NCBI GenBank assembly: GCA_017994075.1
Contig: JAGOLM010000001.1
Location: forward strand, 1-64,000
DNA length: 64,000 bases
Source: Lachnospiraceae bacterium
Lineage (GTDB): Bacteria; Bacillota; Clostridia; Lachnospirales; Lachnospiraceae
Reading direction: 5' to 3'
How positions within the stretch are numbered: the first letter of the stretch is position 1; the number at the start of each line of letters is the position of its first letter. Shown one piece after another: positions 54,186 to 63,194 of this stretch. The notes below the pieces were generated by a model. That model was given only the letters and a program-made list of their open reading frames with translations. It did no database searches and was not told the origin of the DNA. The position numbers were made by a program, and so were the translations under genes.

Positions 54186-54745
54186 TATTTTTCTTTCTTG
54201 AGCTTCAAAAATATATGCTGATTAGTTTTATATATCTTTTGCTTTTCCAATGAGAAAACATTTATATCAATAAAATCCAAAGTCCTTTTTTTGTCAGCTT
54301 CAATAATAATAATAGAATTCTCATCACATATATTAAACTCTTTAATAAGTTTTAATATTTCACTTTCTTCATGCATCGCATAAGGCGGATCCATAAAGAT
54401 GATGTCGAATTTTTTATCCCTGCTAAAACCTCTTAATGCATCAAATACATTTTCCCTTAGTAAGGTTGAATCTGATAATAAATCAGTGCTTGTCAGATTC
54501 TTATTTATAATTTCGCATGCTTTTCTATCTTTTTCAACAAAAGTGCAATGTGAAGCTCCTCTACTAAGAGCTTCAATCCCCATTTGACCACTTCCTGAAA
54601 AAAGATCAAGAAATTCTGCTTCAACAACATCAAACTGAAGAATATTAAAAAGCGTTTCTTTGATTCTGTCAGTAGTAGGTCTGGTTTCCATTCCCTCAGG
54701 TGCCAGTAGGTTAAGATGTCCTCTTTTTCCTGCTATAACTCTCAT
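54185..54745 (-). CDS. rsmD: 16S rRNA (guanine-N2) methyltransferase RsmD
   Basis: The 186-residue protein has [28 protein letters not shown] motif [20 protein letters not shown] and the catalytic DPPYAM. It methylates G966 of 16S rRNA. The rsmD-coaD pairing is conserved across bacteria. It overlaps the cinA-type gene by 4 bp. Confidence 0.96.
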   Translation of the reverse strand: MRVIAGKRGHLNLLAPEGMETRPTTDRIKETLFNILQFDVVEAEFLDLFSGSGQMGIEALSRGASHCTFVEKDRKACEIINKNLTSTDLLSDSTLLRENVFDALRGFSRDKKFDIIFMDPPYAMHEESEILKLIKEFNICDENSIIIIEADKKRTLDFIDINVFSLEKQKIYKTNQHIFLKLKKEK

Positions 54746-55224
54746 AATACACCCTCACTCAGCAAATCAAAGGTAAGTCTGATTGCCTCATACGAAGCTA
54801 AACGTCTGACAATATTTCTCGTTCCATTAAAATGGTATCTTCTGGTGCAAGCTCCTTTAGAGCCTGCTATGCTTATATATACTGTTCCAACTGGATTACC
54901 AGGTTCTTCTCCTGTTGGTCCGGCTATTCCAGTAATACCTACCCCAATATCACATCTTGATTGTCGTCTCACTCCGCAGCTCATTCTATAAGCTGTTTCA
55001 GGACTTACGACTCCATAATTAGATATGACATCAGGCTCTATCTCCAAGAGTCGCTGTTTCTCTTCAATACTGTATGTAACATATGAGCTTTTTAGTACCT
55101 CAGAGGAACCACTTACACTTGTAATCAGTTCCGAAACCATTCCTCCGGTGCAAGATTCAGCACAAGAAATTGTCATCTTGTTTTCTATTAAAAATAAAAC
55201 AAGTTCTTTTGCTTTGTTAATCAA
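54742..55224 (-). CDS. Nicotinamide-nucleotide amidase (CinA C-terminal domain, stand-alone)
   Basis: The 160-residue protein corresponds to the CinA C-terminal deamidase only: CAESCTGGMVSELITSVSGSS, SYVTYS, GVVSPETAYRMSCGVR and GITGIAGPTG. It converts NMN to nicotinate mononucleotide in pyridine-nucleotide recycling. The N-terminal ADP-ribose pyrophosphatase (COG1058) part of full CinA is missing, which is common for PncC-type proteins. It overlaps pgsA by 4 bp. Confidence 0.92.
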   Translation of the reverse strand: MINKAKELVLFLIENKMTISCAESCTGGMVSELITSVSGSSEVLKSSYVTYSIEEKQRLLEIEPDVISNYGVVSPETAYRMSCGVRRQSRCDIGVGITGIAGPTGEEPGNPVGTVYISIAGSKGACTRRYHFNGTRNIVRRLASYEAIRLTFDLLSEGVL

Positions 55225-55763
55225 TTCTGCTCCTTTAATACCTGTTTATTCTGAGCAATATATGTAACAAGAGAAATAATTGTAAGAGCTGTTGCTACTA
55301 CAATTAGAATCATTGTAATAATATCAACATATTTAAACTGAAGATTTAAAATTGCAAATATTATAAGTGCCATCTGAGAAACAGTCTTTGATTTACCCCA
55401 CATATTAGCAGCAATAACAATATTGCTATTGGCTGCAACAAGTCTGAAACCAGAAATGATAAATTCTCTAGCTATAATGATAATTACAACTACAGCCGGA
55501 ATCTGTCCAAGATCCAATAGGCATATAAGTCCTGAGCAAACCAAAAGCTTATCGGCTAGAGGATCCATAAATTTTCCAAAATTAGTAACCAAATTGTATT
55601 TTCTTGCTATTTTTCCATCCAGCATATCCGTAAGACTTGCAATTACAAATATAATATCTGCAATTAATCTGAATGTAAAATCTCCCGGTTTAAATAATAG
55701 GAAGAAAACGAAAAAGGGAATCAATATTACTCTCATTATCGTAAGTTTGTTAGGTAGATTCAT
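55221..55763 (-). CDS. pgsA: CDP-diacylglycerol-glycerol-3-phosphate 3-phosphatidyltransferase
   Basis: A 180-residue membrane protein with the CDP-alcohol phosphotransferase signature, here from DMLDGKIAR to GKFMDPLAD, and several membrane helices. It makes phosphatidylglycerophosphate, the first committed step to phosphatidylglycerol. It overlaps rimO by 4 bp. Confidence 0.95.
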   Translation of the reverse strand: MNLPNKLTIMRVILIPFFVFFLLFKPGDFTFRLIADIIFVIASLTDMLDGKIARKYNLVTNFGKFMDPLADKLLVCSGLICLLDLGQIPAVVVIIIIAREFIISGFRLVAANSNIVIAANMWGKSKTVSQMALIIFAILNLQFKYVDIITMILIVVATALTIISLVTYIAQNKQVLKEQN

Positions 55764-57085
55764 AATTTAATTTCTCCATAAAGATCATAATCTTTTGAAT
55801 CAGTCACATGGACTTTTGCAATTGTTCCGCTTATCAGTTCAACTTCTGAGCTAATAAATATATAACTGTCTACATCCGGTGCGTCCTTATATGTTCTTCC
55901 TACATATACATTCTTTTCTGAAAGATACCCCTCAACAAACACATCAATGTCACTGCCTATAAGATCTTTATTTTTCTTAAATGCAATGACCTGTTGTAAA
56001 AGCATCAGTTCATCTTTTCTTTTTTCCTTAACTTCCTCAGGGACTTGATCCGGGAAATCATAAGCAGGTGTTCCATCTTCTCTTGAGTAGGTAAATACCC
56101 CTAATCTATCGAAGTTAGTTTCCTTTACAAATGCTTTCATCGTCTCGTGCATATCATCGGTCTCACCTGGAAATCCGGAAATAAGTGTTGTACGAAGTGA
56201 AATGTCTGGTATTCTTGTGCGAAGTTTGGAAATAATATTTTTAATATCACTTCTAGTAGTTCTTCTGCCCATTCTTCGAAGAATATAATCGTCTGCATGC
56301 TGGATCGGCATATCAATATAGTGAACAATCTTTGGATTAGATGCCATGCATTCAATAAAATCATCATCAATGGACTCGGGATAAGTATATAAAACTCTTA
56401 TCCATTCTATATTCTCAATTTCAGATATTGTATTTAAAAGTTCCGGAAGTTTTCTCTCACCGTATATATCAGTACCATAAATCGTAGTTTCCTGAGCAAC
56501 AATATTAATCTCAGTGATCCCTGATTCAGCCAACTGTTTTGCTTCTTTAATCAAGACATCTATTGGTATGCTCCTATAAGGTCCTCTTATATTTGGAATT
56601 GCACAATATGTGCAACGTTTGTCACATCCCTCAGCTATTTTCAGGTAATCGTATGGCATGCCAGTTGCTGATATCCGTCCCATACTATCATCAGGCAGGC
56701 TATTAATAGATATATCATCAATATCCGTTTTTTCTCCGCTTACCGATTCTTTTACAGCACGTACTATCTTATCGTAGGAATTGATTCCAACAATAGTATC
56801 TACTTCCGGAATGTCTCTTCTGATCTCTTCCTTATATCTGCCGCTCATACAGCCCGTAACAACAAGACCTTTTAGATGCCCCTCTGTTTTATATCTGGCG
56901 CAATCTAAAATTGTCTGAATGCTTTCTTCAAGTGATGACTGAATAAAGCAGCATGTATTAATTACTATTACATCCGCGTCTTCTTCAGTCGTAATTTCCA
57001 TATCATTATTTTTTAGAAGAAACAGCATATGCTCTGAATCAGCAAGATTTTTATCACATCCAAGTGATACAAATGCAACTCTCAT
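55760..57085 (-). CDS. rimO: Ribosomal protein S12 methylthiotransferase RimO
   Basis: The 441-residue radical-SAM MTTase has the N-terminal cluster cysteines (C10, C45/C46, C79), the radical-SAM CxxxCxxC at C154, C158 and C161, and a C-terminal TRAM domain (about 370-441). GCDKNLADSE and GRRTTRSDI separate RimO from MiaB. It methylthiolates an aspartate of S12. Confidence 0.95.
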   Translation of the reverse strand: MRVAFVSLGCDKNLADSEHMLFLLKNNDMEITTEEDADVIVINTCCFIQSSLEESIQTILDCARYKTEGHLKGLVVTGCMSGRYKEEIRRDIPEVDTIVGINSYDKIVRAVKESVSGEKTDIDDISINSLPDDSMGRISATGMPYDYLKIAEGCDKRCTYCAIPNIRGPYRSIPIDVLIKEAKQLAESGITEINIVAQETTIYGTDIYGERKLPELLNTISEIENIEWIRVLYTYPESIDDDFIECMASNPKIVHYIDMPIQHADDYILRRMGRRTTRSDIKNIISKLRTRIPDISLRTTLISGFPGETDDMHETMKAFVKETNFDRLGVFTYSREDGTPAYDFPDQVPEEVKEKRKDELMLLQQVIAFKKNKDLIGSDIDVFVEGYLSEKNVYVGRTYKDAPDVDSYIFISSEVELISGTIAKVHVTDSKDYDLYGEIKL

Positions 57086-57088
57086 AAA

Positions 57089-57406
57089 TCACTCTTCAGA
57101 TTCTTCTGAAATAAAATTCTCAGTTTCTGCAGTTTCGATTTCAATTTCTTCCTCTTCACTTTCGAGTTGAGCTTCCTCATCTGTAAGAATTCTAAGCTTG
57201 CCTGAATACAGTTCATTCACTGCTGTAGAAAGTGGCTTGGTCTTGGAAGATTCATCTCCAAGTCTAGGAGAACCATCGATTATCTGTCTTGCACGTTTTG
57301 CTGTTGCACATACAACACTGTACCTGCTATTTACAATAGGTGCATCGCCCTCCTCAACGTCTTTGTTGATTACATTCATAAGTTCTACATAAGATGGATG
57401 GATCAT
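57089..57406 (-). CDS. rpoZ: RNA polymerase omega subunit
   Basis: A 105-residue RpoZ with NSRYSVVCATAKRARQI and KPLSTAVNELYSGKLRI, then a Glu-rich tail of about 30 residues. It aids assembly of the beta' subunit. It follows gmk with a 4-bp overlap, the universal order. Confidence 0.95.
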   Translation of the reverse strand: MIHPSYVELMNVINKDVEEGDAPIVNSRYSVVCATAKRARQIIDGSPRLGDESSKTKPLSTAVNELYSGKLRILTDEEAQLESEEEEIEIETAETENFISEESEE

Positions 57407-58050
57407 TTTGTTTCTCCTTTCGAAAATTGAGAGAGTTCACTCTGGATTCTAGATATAAAATCACTTTTTTTTATTGAGCTGTTCTTCTCACTCTGAATAA
57501 TGTTATGGACCTTTTCCACAGCCTCATTCAAATCATCATTTACTATTATATAGTCATACTGTTCCATCAGTAGGGATTCTCTTCCTGCAATGGAAAGTCT
57601 TTCTGCAACAACTTCGGCATCCTCTGTCCCTCTACCCTCTAGCCTTCTTTTTAGAGTGGCTGCATCAGGTGGAGTAACAAATAACAGAATGGCCTGTGGA
57701 AATATCTTTCTTATCTGAAGGGCACCTTGAACTTCTATTTCAAGTATTACATCTTTTCCCTCATTAACAAGTTTTTCAACATATGCCTTTGGTGTTCCAT
57801 AATAATTTCTATTAAAAGAGGCATATTCAAGAAGCTCATGATTTTTTATCATGTCTTCAAATTTCTCCATTGACAAGAAGAAATACTCTCGTCCATCTTC
57901 CTCGCCTGTTCGTTTTTCCCTCGTAGTTGCTGAAACCGAGAGAAAATATTTGTCAGGGTATGTACTTAGAAGATGCTTCATTATCGTACCTTTACCTGCT
58001 CCTGAGAAACCAGACAGCACAATAACTGTACCTTTTTTATTTTCTTCCAT
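57403..58050 (-). CDS. gmk: Guanylate kinase
   Basis: With start ATG 58050 the protein has 215 residues, P-loop GFSGAGKGT at 14-22, SVSATTREKRTGEEDGREYFF and LEIEVQGALQI. It phosphorylates GMP to GDP. The frame is open further upstream, but GGTGGTG lies just before 58050, and that start is the one that gives a normal Gmk N-terminus. It overlaps remA by 14 bp. Confidence 0.96.
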   Translation of the reverse strand: MEENKKGTVIVLSGFSGAGKGTIMKHLLSTYPDKYFLSVSATTREKRTGEEDGREYFFLSMEKFEDMIKNHELLEYASFNRNYYGTPKAYVEKLVNEGKDVILEIEVQGALQIRKIFPQAILLFVTPPDAATLKRRLEGRGTEDAEVVAERLSIAGRESLLMEQYDYIIVNDDLNEAVEKVHNIIQSEKNSSIKKSDFISRIQSELSQFSKGETK

Positions 58051-58303
58051 TAACACCACCGCTTCTATCATTATTTTGAATTCTTGTATATATTGCATCA
58101 GGGCTAAGCGCAGACATTACAACCCTGTTTTCAGGGAGAACAACAACACCTCTGGTTCTTCTACCTGCTGTAGCATCTATTGCAAGATTGTTTTCCTTGG
58201 CTGTTTGTACCAACCTCTTGATCGGAGCGGAATCAGGACTTACAATTACCAATATTTTATCCGTCTGGACCAAATTGCCAAAACCAACATTAACAAACGA
58301 CAT
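58037..58303 (-). CDS. remA: RemA/DUF370-family regulator
   Basis: The 88-residue protein matches the RemA family: FVNVGFGNLVQTDKILVIVSPDSAPIKRL, DATAGRRTRGVVVL and ENRVVMSALSPD. In Bacillus, RemA is a DNA-binding activator of matrix genes and osmoprotection. Its spot between yicC and gmk is the same there. AAGGA precedes the start. Confidence 0.93.
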   Translation of the reverse strand: MSFVNVGFGNLVQTDKILVIVSPDSAPIKRLVQTAKENNLAIDATAGRRTRGVVVLPENRVVMSALSPDAIYTRIQNNDRSGGVNGRK

Positions 58304-58382
58304 ATTAATTCCTTTTTATAGATTTATATGTAATGAAAAACTTACAGTGATCAACCCAAATACAATTACATGTGCAGCAATA

Positions 58383-59261
58383 CTATTCAAGATTTTGAAC
58401 TTGTTCTCTTAATTTTTCTATAAGTGTCTTCATTTCAATGCCTACATCTGCTGTATAAGAATCCGAACTCTTTGAAAGAATTGTATTGGCCTCTCTGTTT
58501 AGTTCCTGTGTCAGGAAATCCAACTTTCTGCCTACAGCTCCACCATTTTTTATTGTATCTTTAAAGGTCTTAATGTGACTGGAAAGTCGTACAAGTTCTT
58601 CATCAATACATATTTTATCTGAATAGATTATTACTTCCGATGCAATTCTTGAATCATCAATGATCTTATCTTCAAGGAACTCTTTAACCTTATTCATTAG
58701 CCTCGACTTATACTCATCTATAATAACCGGAGAACGTTCCATAATAATATCAGATAATTCTTTTAGTCTGTCAGCCTTTTTGATCAGGTCGACACTGAGG
58801 TTGTCTCCCTCTTTTTCTCTTGCAATAGTAAGTTTATCAATTGCTTTTGCCAAAGCATCTTTTACATTTTTCCACAGAGAATCGGGAGATGATGACATAT
58901 CCTTTTCCGAAATAACACCCGGAAGTCCCAAAAGTGAAGTTATCCCAAAATCATCTGTAAGATTATATTGCTCTTTAATAAAATCTCTTGCTTTCAGATA
59001 AACAGATGCACAGTCCGGATCAAATGCATATTCTTTTCCTGAATTGCCTTTTGCCCTGATTGTGACAGAAACATCAATTTTGCCTCGCTCGATTTTTTCC
59101 TTGATCATCTTCTGTATCTTTTCTTCAAGGGAAAATGCATACGAAGGAAGTTTAACATTTATATCAAGGAATCTATGATTTACAGCCTTGATTTCTACAG
59201 TATAACGTATGGAATCAAAATCAACATCGCCTCGTCCAAATCCTGTCATTGAATATATCAT
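58383..59261 (-). CDS. yicC: YicC-family endoribonuclease
   Basis: With start ATG 59261 (GGAGAGGA 5 nt upstream) the protein has 292 residues and begins MIYSMTGFGRG, the classic YicC N-terminus; the longer frame has no ribosome-binding site. Other blocks are EIKAVNHRFLDI, RGKIDVSV and GRKLDFLTQELNREANTILSKS. Bacterial YicC proteins have been reported to act as endoribonucleases. It heads the yicC-remA-gmk-rpoZ unit and has a consensus promoter. Confidence 0.93.
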   Translation of the reverse strand: MIYSMTGFGRGDVDFDSIRYTVEIKAVNHRFLDINVKLPSYAFSLEEKIQKMIKEKIERGKIDVSVTIRAKGNSGKEYAFDPDCASVYLKARDFIKEQYNLTDDFGITSLLGLPGVISEKDMSSSPDSLWKNVKDALAKAIDKLTIAREKEGDNLSVDLIKKADRLKELSDIIMERSPVIIDEYKSRLMNKVKEFLEDKIIDDSRIASEVIIYSDKICIDEELVRLSSHIKTFKDTIKNGGAVGRKLDFLTQELNREANTILSKSSDSYTADVGIEMKTLIEKLREQVQNLE

Positions 59262-59314
59262 AACTATCCTCTCCACTAAAAGCCAAAACAGCCTAAAGAT
59301 AGACATACTAATGT

Positions 59315-59343
59315 ATTATAATATTTAACAATTCATGCGTCAA
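59315..59343 (-). promoter_or_regulatory. Consensus promoter for yicC-remA-gmk-rpoZ and following genes
   Basis: On the - strand -35 TTGACG (59338-59343), 17 bp and perfect -10 TATAAT (59315-59320). The leader to yicC is about 47 nt. It lies in the 85-bp gap after the NFACT gene. Confidence 0.85.
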
Positions 59344-59346
59344 TTT

Positions 59347-61095
59347 TTAATCGATAATTTTTTGAAGATCATTCAACCCAGGTTTGATCACCATTGAATA
59401 ATTTGTATAATACACAACAAAACCCGGTGCAGCTCCATTTGGCTTTTTGACACCCTTTGCCTTTAGATAATCAATTTCTATTTTATCAGAGTCTCTGTTT
59501 GAAGAATAAAAGGCAGCTAATGCAGCGCAATCAGTATATACATGATCCGGTAGTTCTTTCCCATCTGTTTTTACTATAACATGACTGCCAGGTATATTCT
59601 TGGCGTGAAACCACCAGTCACCATTACTTGCCAGATCAAAAGTCACATGATCATTCTGATAATTATTCTTGCCAACATATATATCAAATCCATCTATTGT
59701 CCTAAAATGCAGCGGCTTCTCACGAATATCTTTTTTTTTCTTCGAATTCTTCTTTTTATGAATGAATCCGGAATCTTCCATTTCTCTCCTGATTAAATCC
59801 AGATCTCCTTCATTTTCAGATAGATCCAATGCCGTCTGTATGGACTCGAGATGATTAATCGTATCAAGTGTAGTGCTCAAATGCTCTTTCAACTCAGTCT
59901 CAGTTCTCTTTAATTTCTGATATTTTGAGAAATAATCATTTGCGTTATCCATTATGGACATGTCCGTCTGTATGGGAATCTCTATATCTTCCCCGGTTTC
60001 ATAATTATTGACTATTACTGTAGGATTAGTGTTATCAATAGAGTACGCATATGCTCTTAGTAATTCGCCTCTTTGCCTAAAAAGTTCTTTCTTTTCAGTA
60101 TCCTTATACTGTTTCGCCTGAAGCGAATATTTTTTCTTGTTTCTATTCAAAAGGTTCGATACAATTTTCCTAAGATCTGTAGATCTCTGATGCATATTAG
60201 CATAGATATCTCTTCTGGAATAATAATTATATAGAAGCGATGAAATTGAATCCTGATTCATTGATTTTTTGTCATTATAGGAAACAAGGTGAAAAGCAGA
60301 ATATTCCAGTAGCTTTTCAGTTTCGTAATTAGAAATAATGAATGGTTCAAATCTCTCGTTTTTAATGTCACTTATCAGCTTGAAAAATTCTGATTTTAAT
60401 GAATTTATTCCTGTCTCATCAAGTGATGCCGTGGATTGATCAATATCTAGCCCGGCTCTAACGCATATTTCCACTGATGTGATTGACGAAAACCCTATAA
60501 AACTGCCTGACAGTAGACCTTTCAATGTTTGATTTTTTGCATTTATCATAGCGAGGAAATCATTTTCGTCTATGCTGAGAGGATCTATCTTTCCCTCTTG
60601 CGTAGGAATAAAATATTGTCTTCCAGGCAATACCTCTCTGACAGAACTAACAGCTGATGAAATATGCTTGATACTATCAATTATTTTATTATCAGAATCT
60701 GTAAAAATAATATTTGAGTGTTTTCCCATTATTTCTACATACAGAAACTTAATAGATAGATCTCCCATTTCATCTCTATGTTCAATAGATAGTCGAAGCA
60801 CTCTCTCCAGACCCATCTGTTCAATATCACATATTTTTCCGTTTCCTATATGCTTTCTTAAAAGCATACAAAAATTAGGAGCTGTATCAGGGCCTTTTTT
60901 GTTTTCTTCTGTTAAATATATCAATGGAAGAGATGCATTAGCAGAAATAAGGAGCCTTAAAGTTCCTCGTCTTAATTTAATTGTAAGTATTAATTCATTT
61001 TCCTCTGGCTGAGCTATTTTTGATATATGGCTATCCAGAAGTTTATCTCTTAGTTCTACCGTAATAGCTCTCATAGTAATACCATTAAATGCCAT
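59347..61095 (-). CDS. rqcH: NFACT-family protein RqcH/FbpA (ribosome quality control)
   Basis: The 582-residue protein has the NFACT-N domain (FNGITMRAITVELRDKL, FCMLLRKHI), a central helical/coiled-coil section (about 290-430) and the C-terminal NFACT-R block with FDIYVGKNNYQNDHVTF, DWWFHAKNIPGSHVIV and KAKGVKKPNGAAPGFVVY. RqcH adds C-terminal Ala tails to stalled nascent chains on free 50S subunits; older names call it a fibronectin-binding protein. Confidence 0.94.
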   Translation of the reverse strand: MAFNGITMRAITVELRDKLLDSHISKIAQPEENELILTIKLRRGTLRLLISANASLPLIYLTEENKKGPDTAPNFCMLLRKHIGNGKICDIEQMGLERVLRLSIEHRDEMGDLSIKFLYVEIMGKHSNIIFTDSDNKIIDSIKHISSAVSSVREVLPGRQYFIPTQEGKIDPLSIDENDFLAMINAKNQTLKGLLSGSFIGFSSITSVEICVRAGLDIDQSTASLDETGINSLKSEFFKLISDIKNERFEPFIISNYETEKLLEYSAFHLVSYNDKKSMNQDSISSLLYNYYSRRDIYANMHQRSTDLRKIVSNLLNRNKKKYSLQAKQYKDTEKKELFRQRGELLRAYAYSIDNTNPTVIVNNYETGEDIEIPIQTDMSIMDNANDYFSKYQKLKRTETELKEHLSTTLDTINHLESIQTALDLSENEGDLDLIRREMEDSGFIHKKKNSKKKKDIREKPLHFRTIDGFDIYVGKNNYQNDHVTFDLASNGDWWFHAKNIPGSHVIVKTDGKELPDHVYTDCAALAAFYSSNRDSDKIEIDYLKAKGVKKPNGAAPGFVVYYTNYSMVIKPGLNDLQKIID

Positions 61096-61129
61096 TTTAA
61101 TTCTCCCTATATAACATCAAGTACTTTAT

Positions 61130-63193
61130 CTATAGATTTGTGTATAGTTTTTCCCGTTCTTTATCTCGTAAAAGTTTCAAATATTTATTTTCAGGATCCG
61201 TAAGCTCCGGATCTGATTTGATAATATTCTCAGCGTCTGTTGAAGCAGCCTCTAAAAGTGCAGCATCTTGATAAATATCAGCAATAGTAAATGAAGAATC
61301 TCCGCTTTGTCTAATGCCTTCAAAATCCCCAGGTCCTCTTAATGCCAGATCCTTTTCTGCAATCACAAATCCATCATTTGACTCATGAAGCACATTCAAT
61401 CTGTCACTTGCTTTTTGATTATTTTTAGATGAACTATTTACTAGAATACAGTATGATTGATATTTTCCACGTCCAACTCTGCCTCTAAGCTGATGCAGTG
61501 AAGCCAGACCAAATCTATCTGCATTTTCAATTATCATTACTGAAGCATTAGATACATTGACGCCAACTTCTATTACTGTTGTAGAAACAAGGACATCTAT
61601 TTTTCCATCTTTAAAATTTTGCATTATAAGATCTTTTTCAGCAGGTTTAAGCTTGCCATGAATGATTTCAATATCTACACCATTTCCAAGAGCCACTTGA
61701 AGCATATCTCTATAGTCATGGACATTTTCACCATCTATATTATCAGAAGCCTCAACAAGAGGACATACAATATAGACTTGTCTTCCTTTTTTGATCTCAG
61801 ATACTGCCATCTTCCATGCTTTGTTTCGCATATTGCTGTCTATAACTGCCGTTTTAATTTTTAGTCTTTCCTTCGGGAGTTCCTTTATAACAGAAACATT
61901 CATTCCGTTATAAAGAATAAGGGCCAACGTTCTAGGAATTGGCGTTGCTGATAATAACAGTGAAAATGGTGTACCTCCTTTTTCTGAAAGGATCTTTCTT
62001 TGTTTTACTCCGAATCGATGCTGTTCATCAGTTACTGTAAGTCCAAGGGAATTATAAATAAGTCCCTCTTGGATCAATGCGTGTGTACCAATAACGAAGC
62101 TAACATCACCATCTTTTACCTGTTCATATGCAATCTTTTTTTCGCTTTTTTTCATGGATCCAACAATTAGAACAACTGAAAATGGAAGGTTAAACTTTGA
62201 TATCATTTCAAGGAAATAGTAATAATGCTGTCTTGCCAATACCTCCGTTGGTGCCATAAGGCTGGATTGATAGCCATTTTCAGCTACCATAAGCATACTT
62301 AAAAATGCAATTATAGTTTTACCGCATCCGACATCGCCCTGTATCAATCTCTCAGTTATATTTTCTCCAACAAAATCATTAGAAATTGATTCAAAAGCTG
62401 ATTTTTGACCATTCGTGAGTGAATAAGGAAGTCCCTCAATTACTGCATCAGTATATTCAAGCTTATTAATATTAAAATTGTTATTAATAATATCCCTTGA
62501 TAGTTCTTCAGATTTTGATTCCAAGAAAAACTGAAGTAGTTCTTCATATACGAATCTGTTTCTCGCCAAAATAAGTTGTTCTACAGATTCAGGAAAATGC
62601 ATGTATTTAACAGCATCATGATAATTAATAAGTTGATTTTTCTTGACTATATTATCCGGAAGCAATTCCTCTTCTGGCTTAAACAGACCAAGTGCTTCCT
62701 TAACTGCTTTCTCAATTATTTTCTTAGAAAGACCCTTTGTAGTGCTATACACAGGATTAGGACGTTTTACAATATTATAATATTCTTCTGGCACAAAAAC
62801 AGATGGCTGTTCGATTCTTATCTTTTGATCTTTTTCAGACACCCTTCCATAAAAAACATATGGGATACCAAGCGTTATATTGTTCCGGATATATGGCATT
62901 CTATACCATATTATTTCAATTTGTCCTTCTTCTGTATCACAACGTGCGGTTTGAATAGATATATTTTTAAAGTACCTAACACTTATTGGCCTATTAACCA
63001 TACCCAAAACAGCTTGATAATTTCCTGACTCAAGATTTGATATTTCTTCCGGCAACGTGTAATTTTTATAATCACGCGGAAAAAAGAGGAGTATATCACC
63101 TAAAGTGTATACTCCTATCTTATTAAACAGCTTTTCAGTTTTATCACCTATTCCCTTAACATTATGAATAGATGAGTCGAGAAGCAAATTCAT
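61130..63193 (-). CDS. recG: ATP-dependent DNA helicase RecG
   Basis: A 687-residue RecG with an N-terminal wedge/OB domain (about 1-230), helicase motif I GDVGCGKT, motif II DEQHRFG, SATPIPRTL and the C-terminal HQLRGRVGRGKYQSYC with RGPGDFEGIRQSG. It remodels stalled forks and branched DNA. It begins 2 bp after the fakA/yloV stop, the usual neighbour in Firmicutes. Confidence 0.97.
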   Translation of the reverse strand: MNLLLDSSIHNVKGIGDKTEKLFNKIGVYTLGDILLFFPRDYKNYTLPEEISNLESGNYQAVLGMVNRPISVRYFKNISIQTARCDTEEGQIEIIWYRMPYIRNNITLGIPYVFYGRVSEKDQKIRIEQPSVFVPEEYYNIVKRPNPVYSTTKGLSKKIIEKAVKEALGLFKPEEELLPDNIVKKNQLINYHDAVKYMHFPESVEQLILARNRFVYEELLQFFLESKSEELSRDIINNNFNINKLEYTDAVIEGLPYSLTNGQKSAFESISNDFVGENITERLIQGDVGCGKTIIAFLSMLMVAENGYQSSLMAPTEVLARQHYYYFLEMISKFNLPFSVVLIVGSMKKSEKKIAYEQVKDGDVSFVIGTHALIQEGLIYNSLGLTVTDEQHRFGVKQRKILSEKGGTPFSLLLSATPIPRTLALILYNGMNVSVIKELPKERLKIKTAVIDSNMRNKAWKMAVSEIKKGRQVYIVCPLVEASDNIDGENVHDYRDMLQVALGNGVDIEIIHGKLKPAEKDLIMQNFKDGKIDVLVSTTVIEVGVNVSNASVMIIENADRFGLASLHQLRGRVGRGKYQSYCILVNSSSKNNQKASDRLNVLHESNDGFVIAEKDLALRGPGDFEGIRQSGDSSFTIADIYQDAALLEAASTDAENIIKSDPELTDPENKYLKLLRDKEREKLYTNL

Positions 63194-63194
63194 T

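Noticed and set aside
60572..61012. 146-residue + strand open frame inside the rqcH gene
   Set aside because: Shadow frame opposite a conserved coding region, without a Shine-Dalgarno or recognisable domain.
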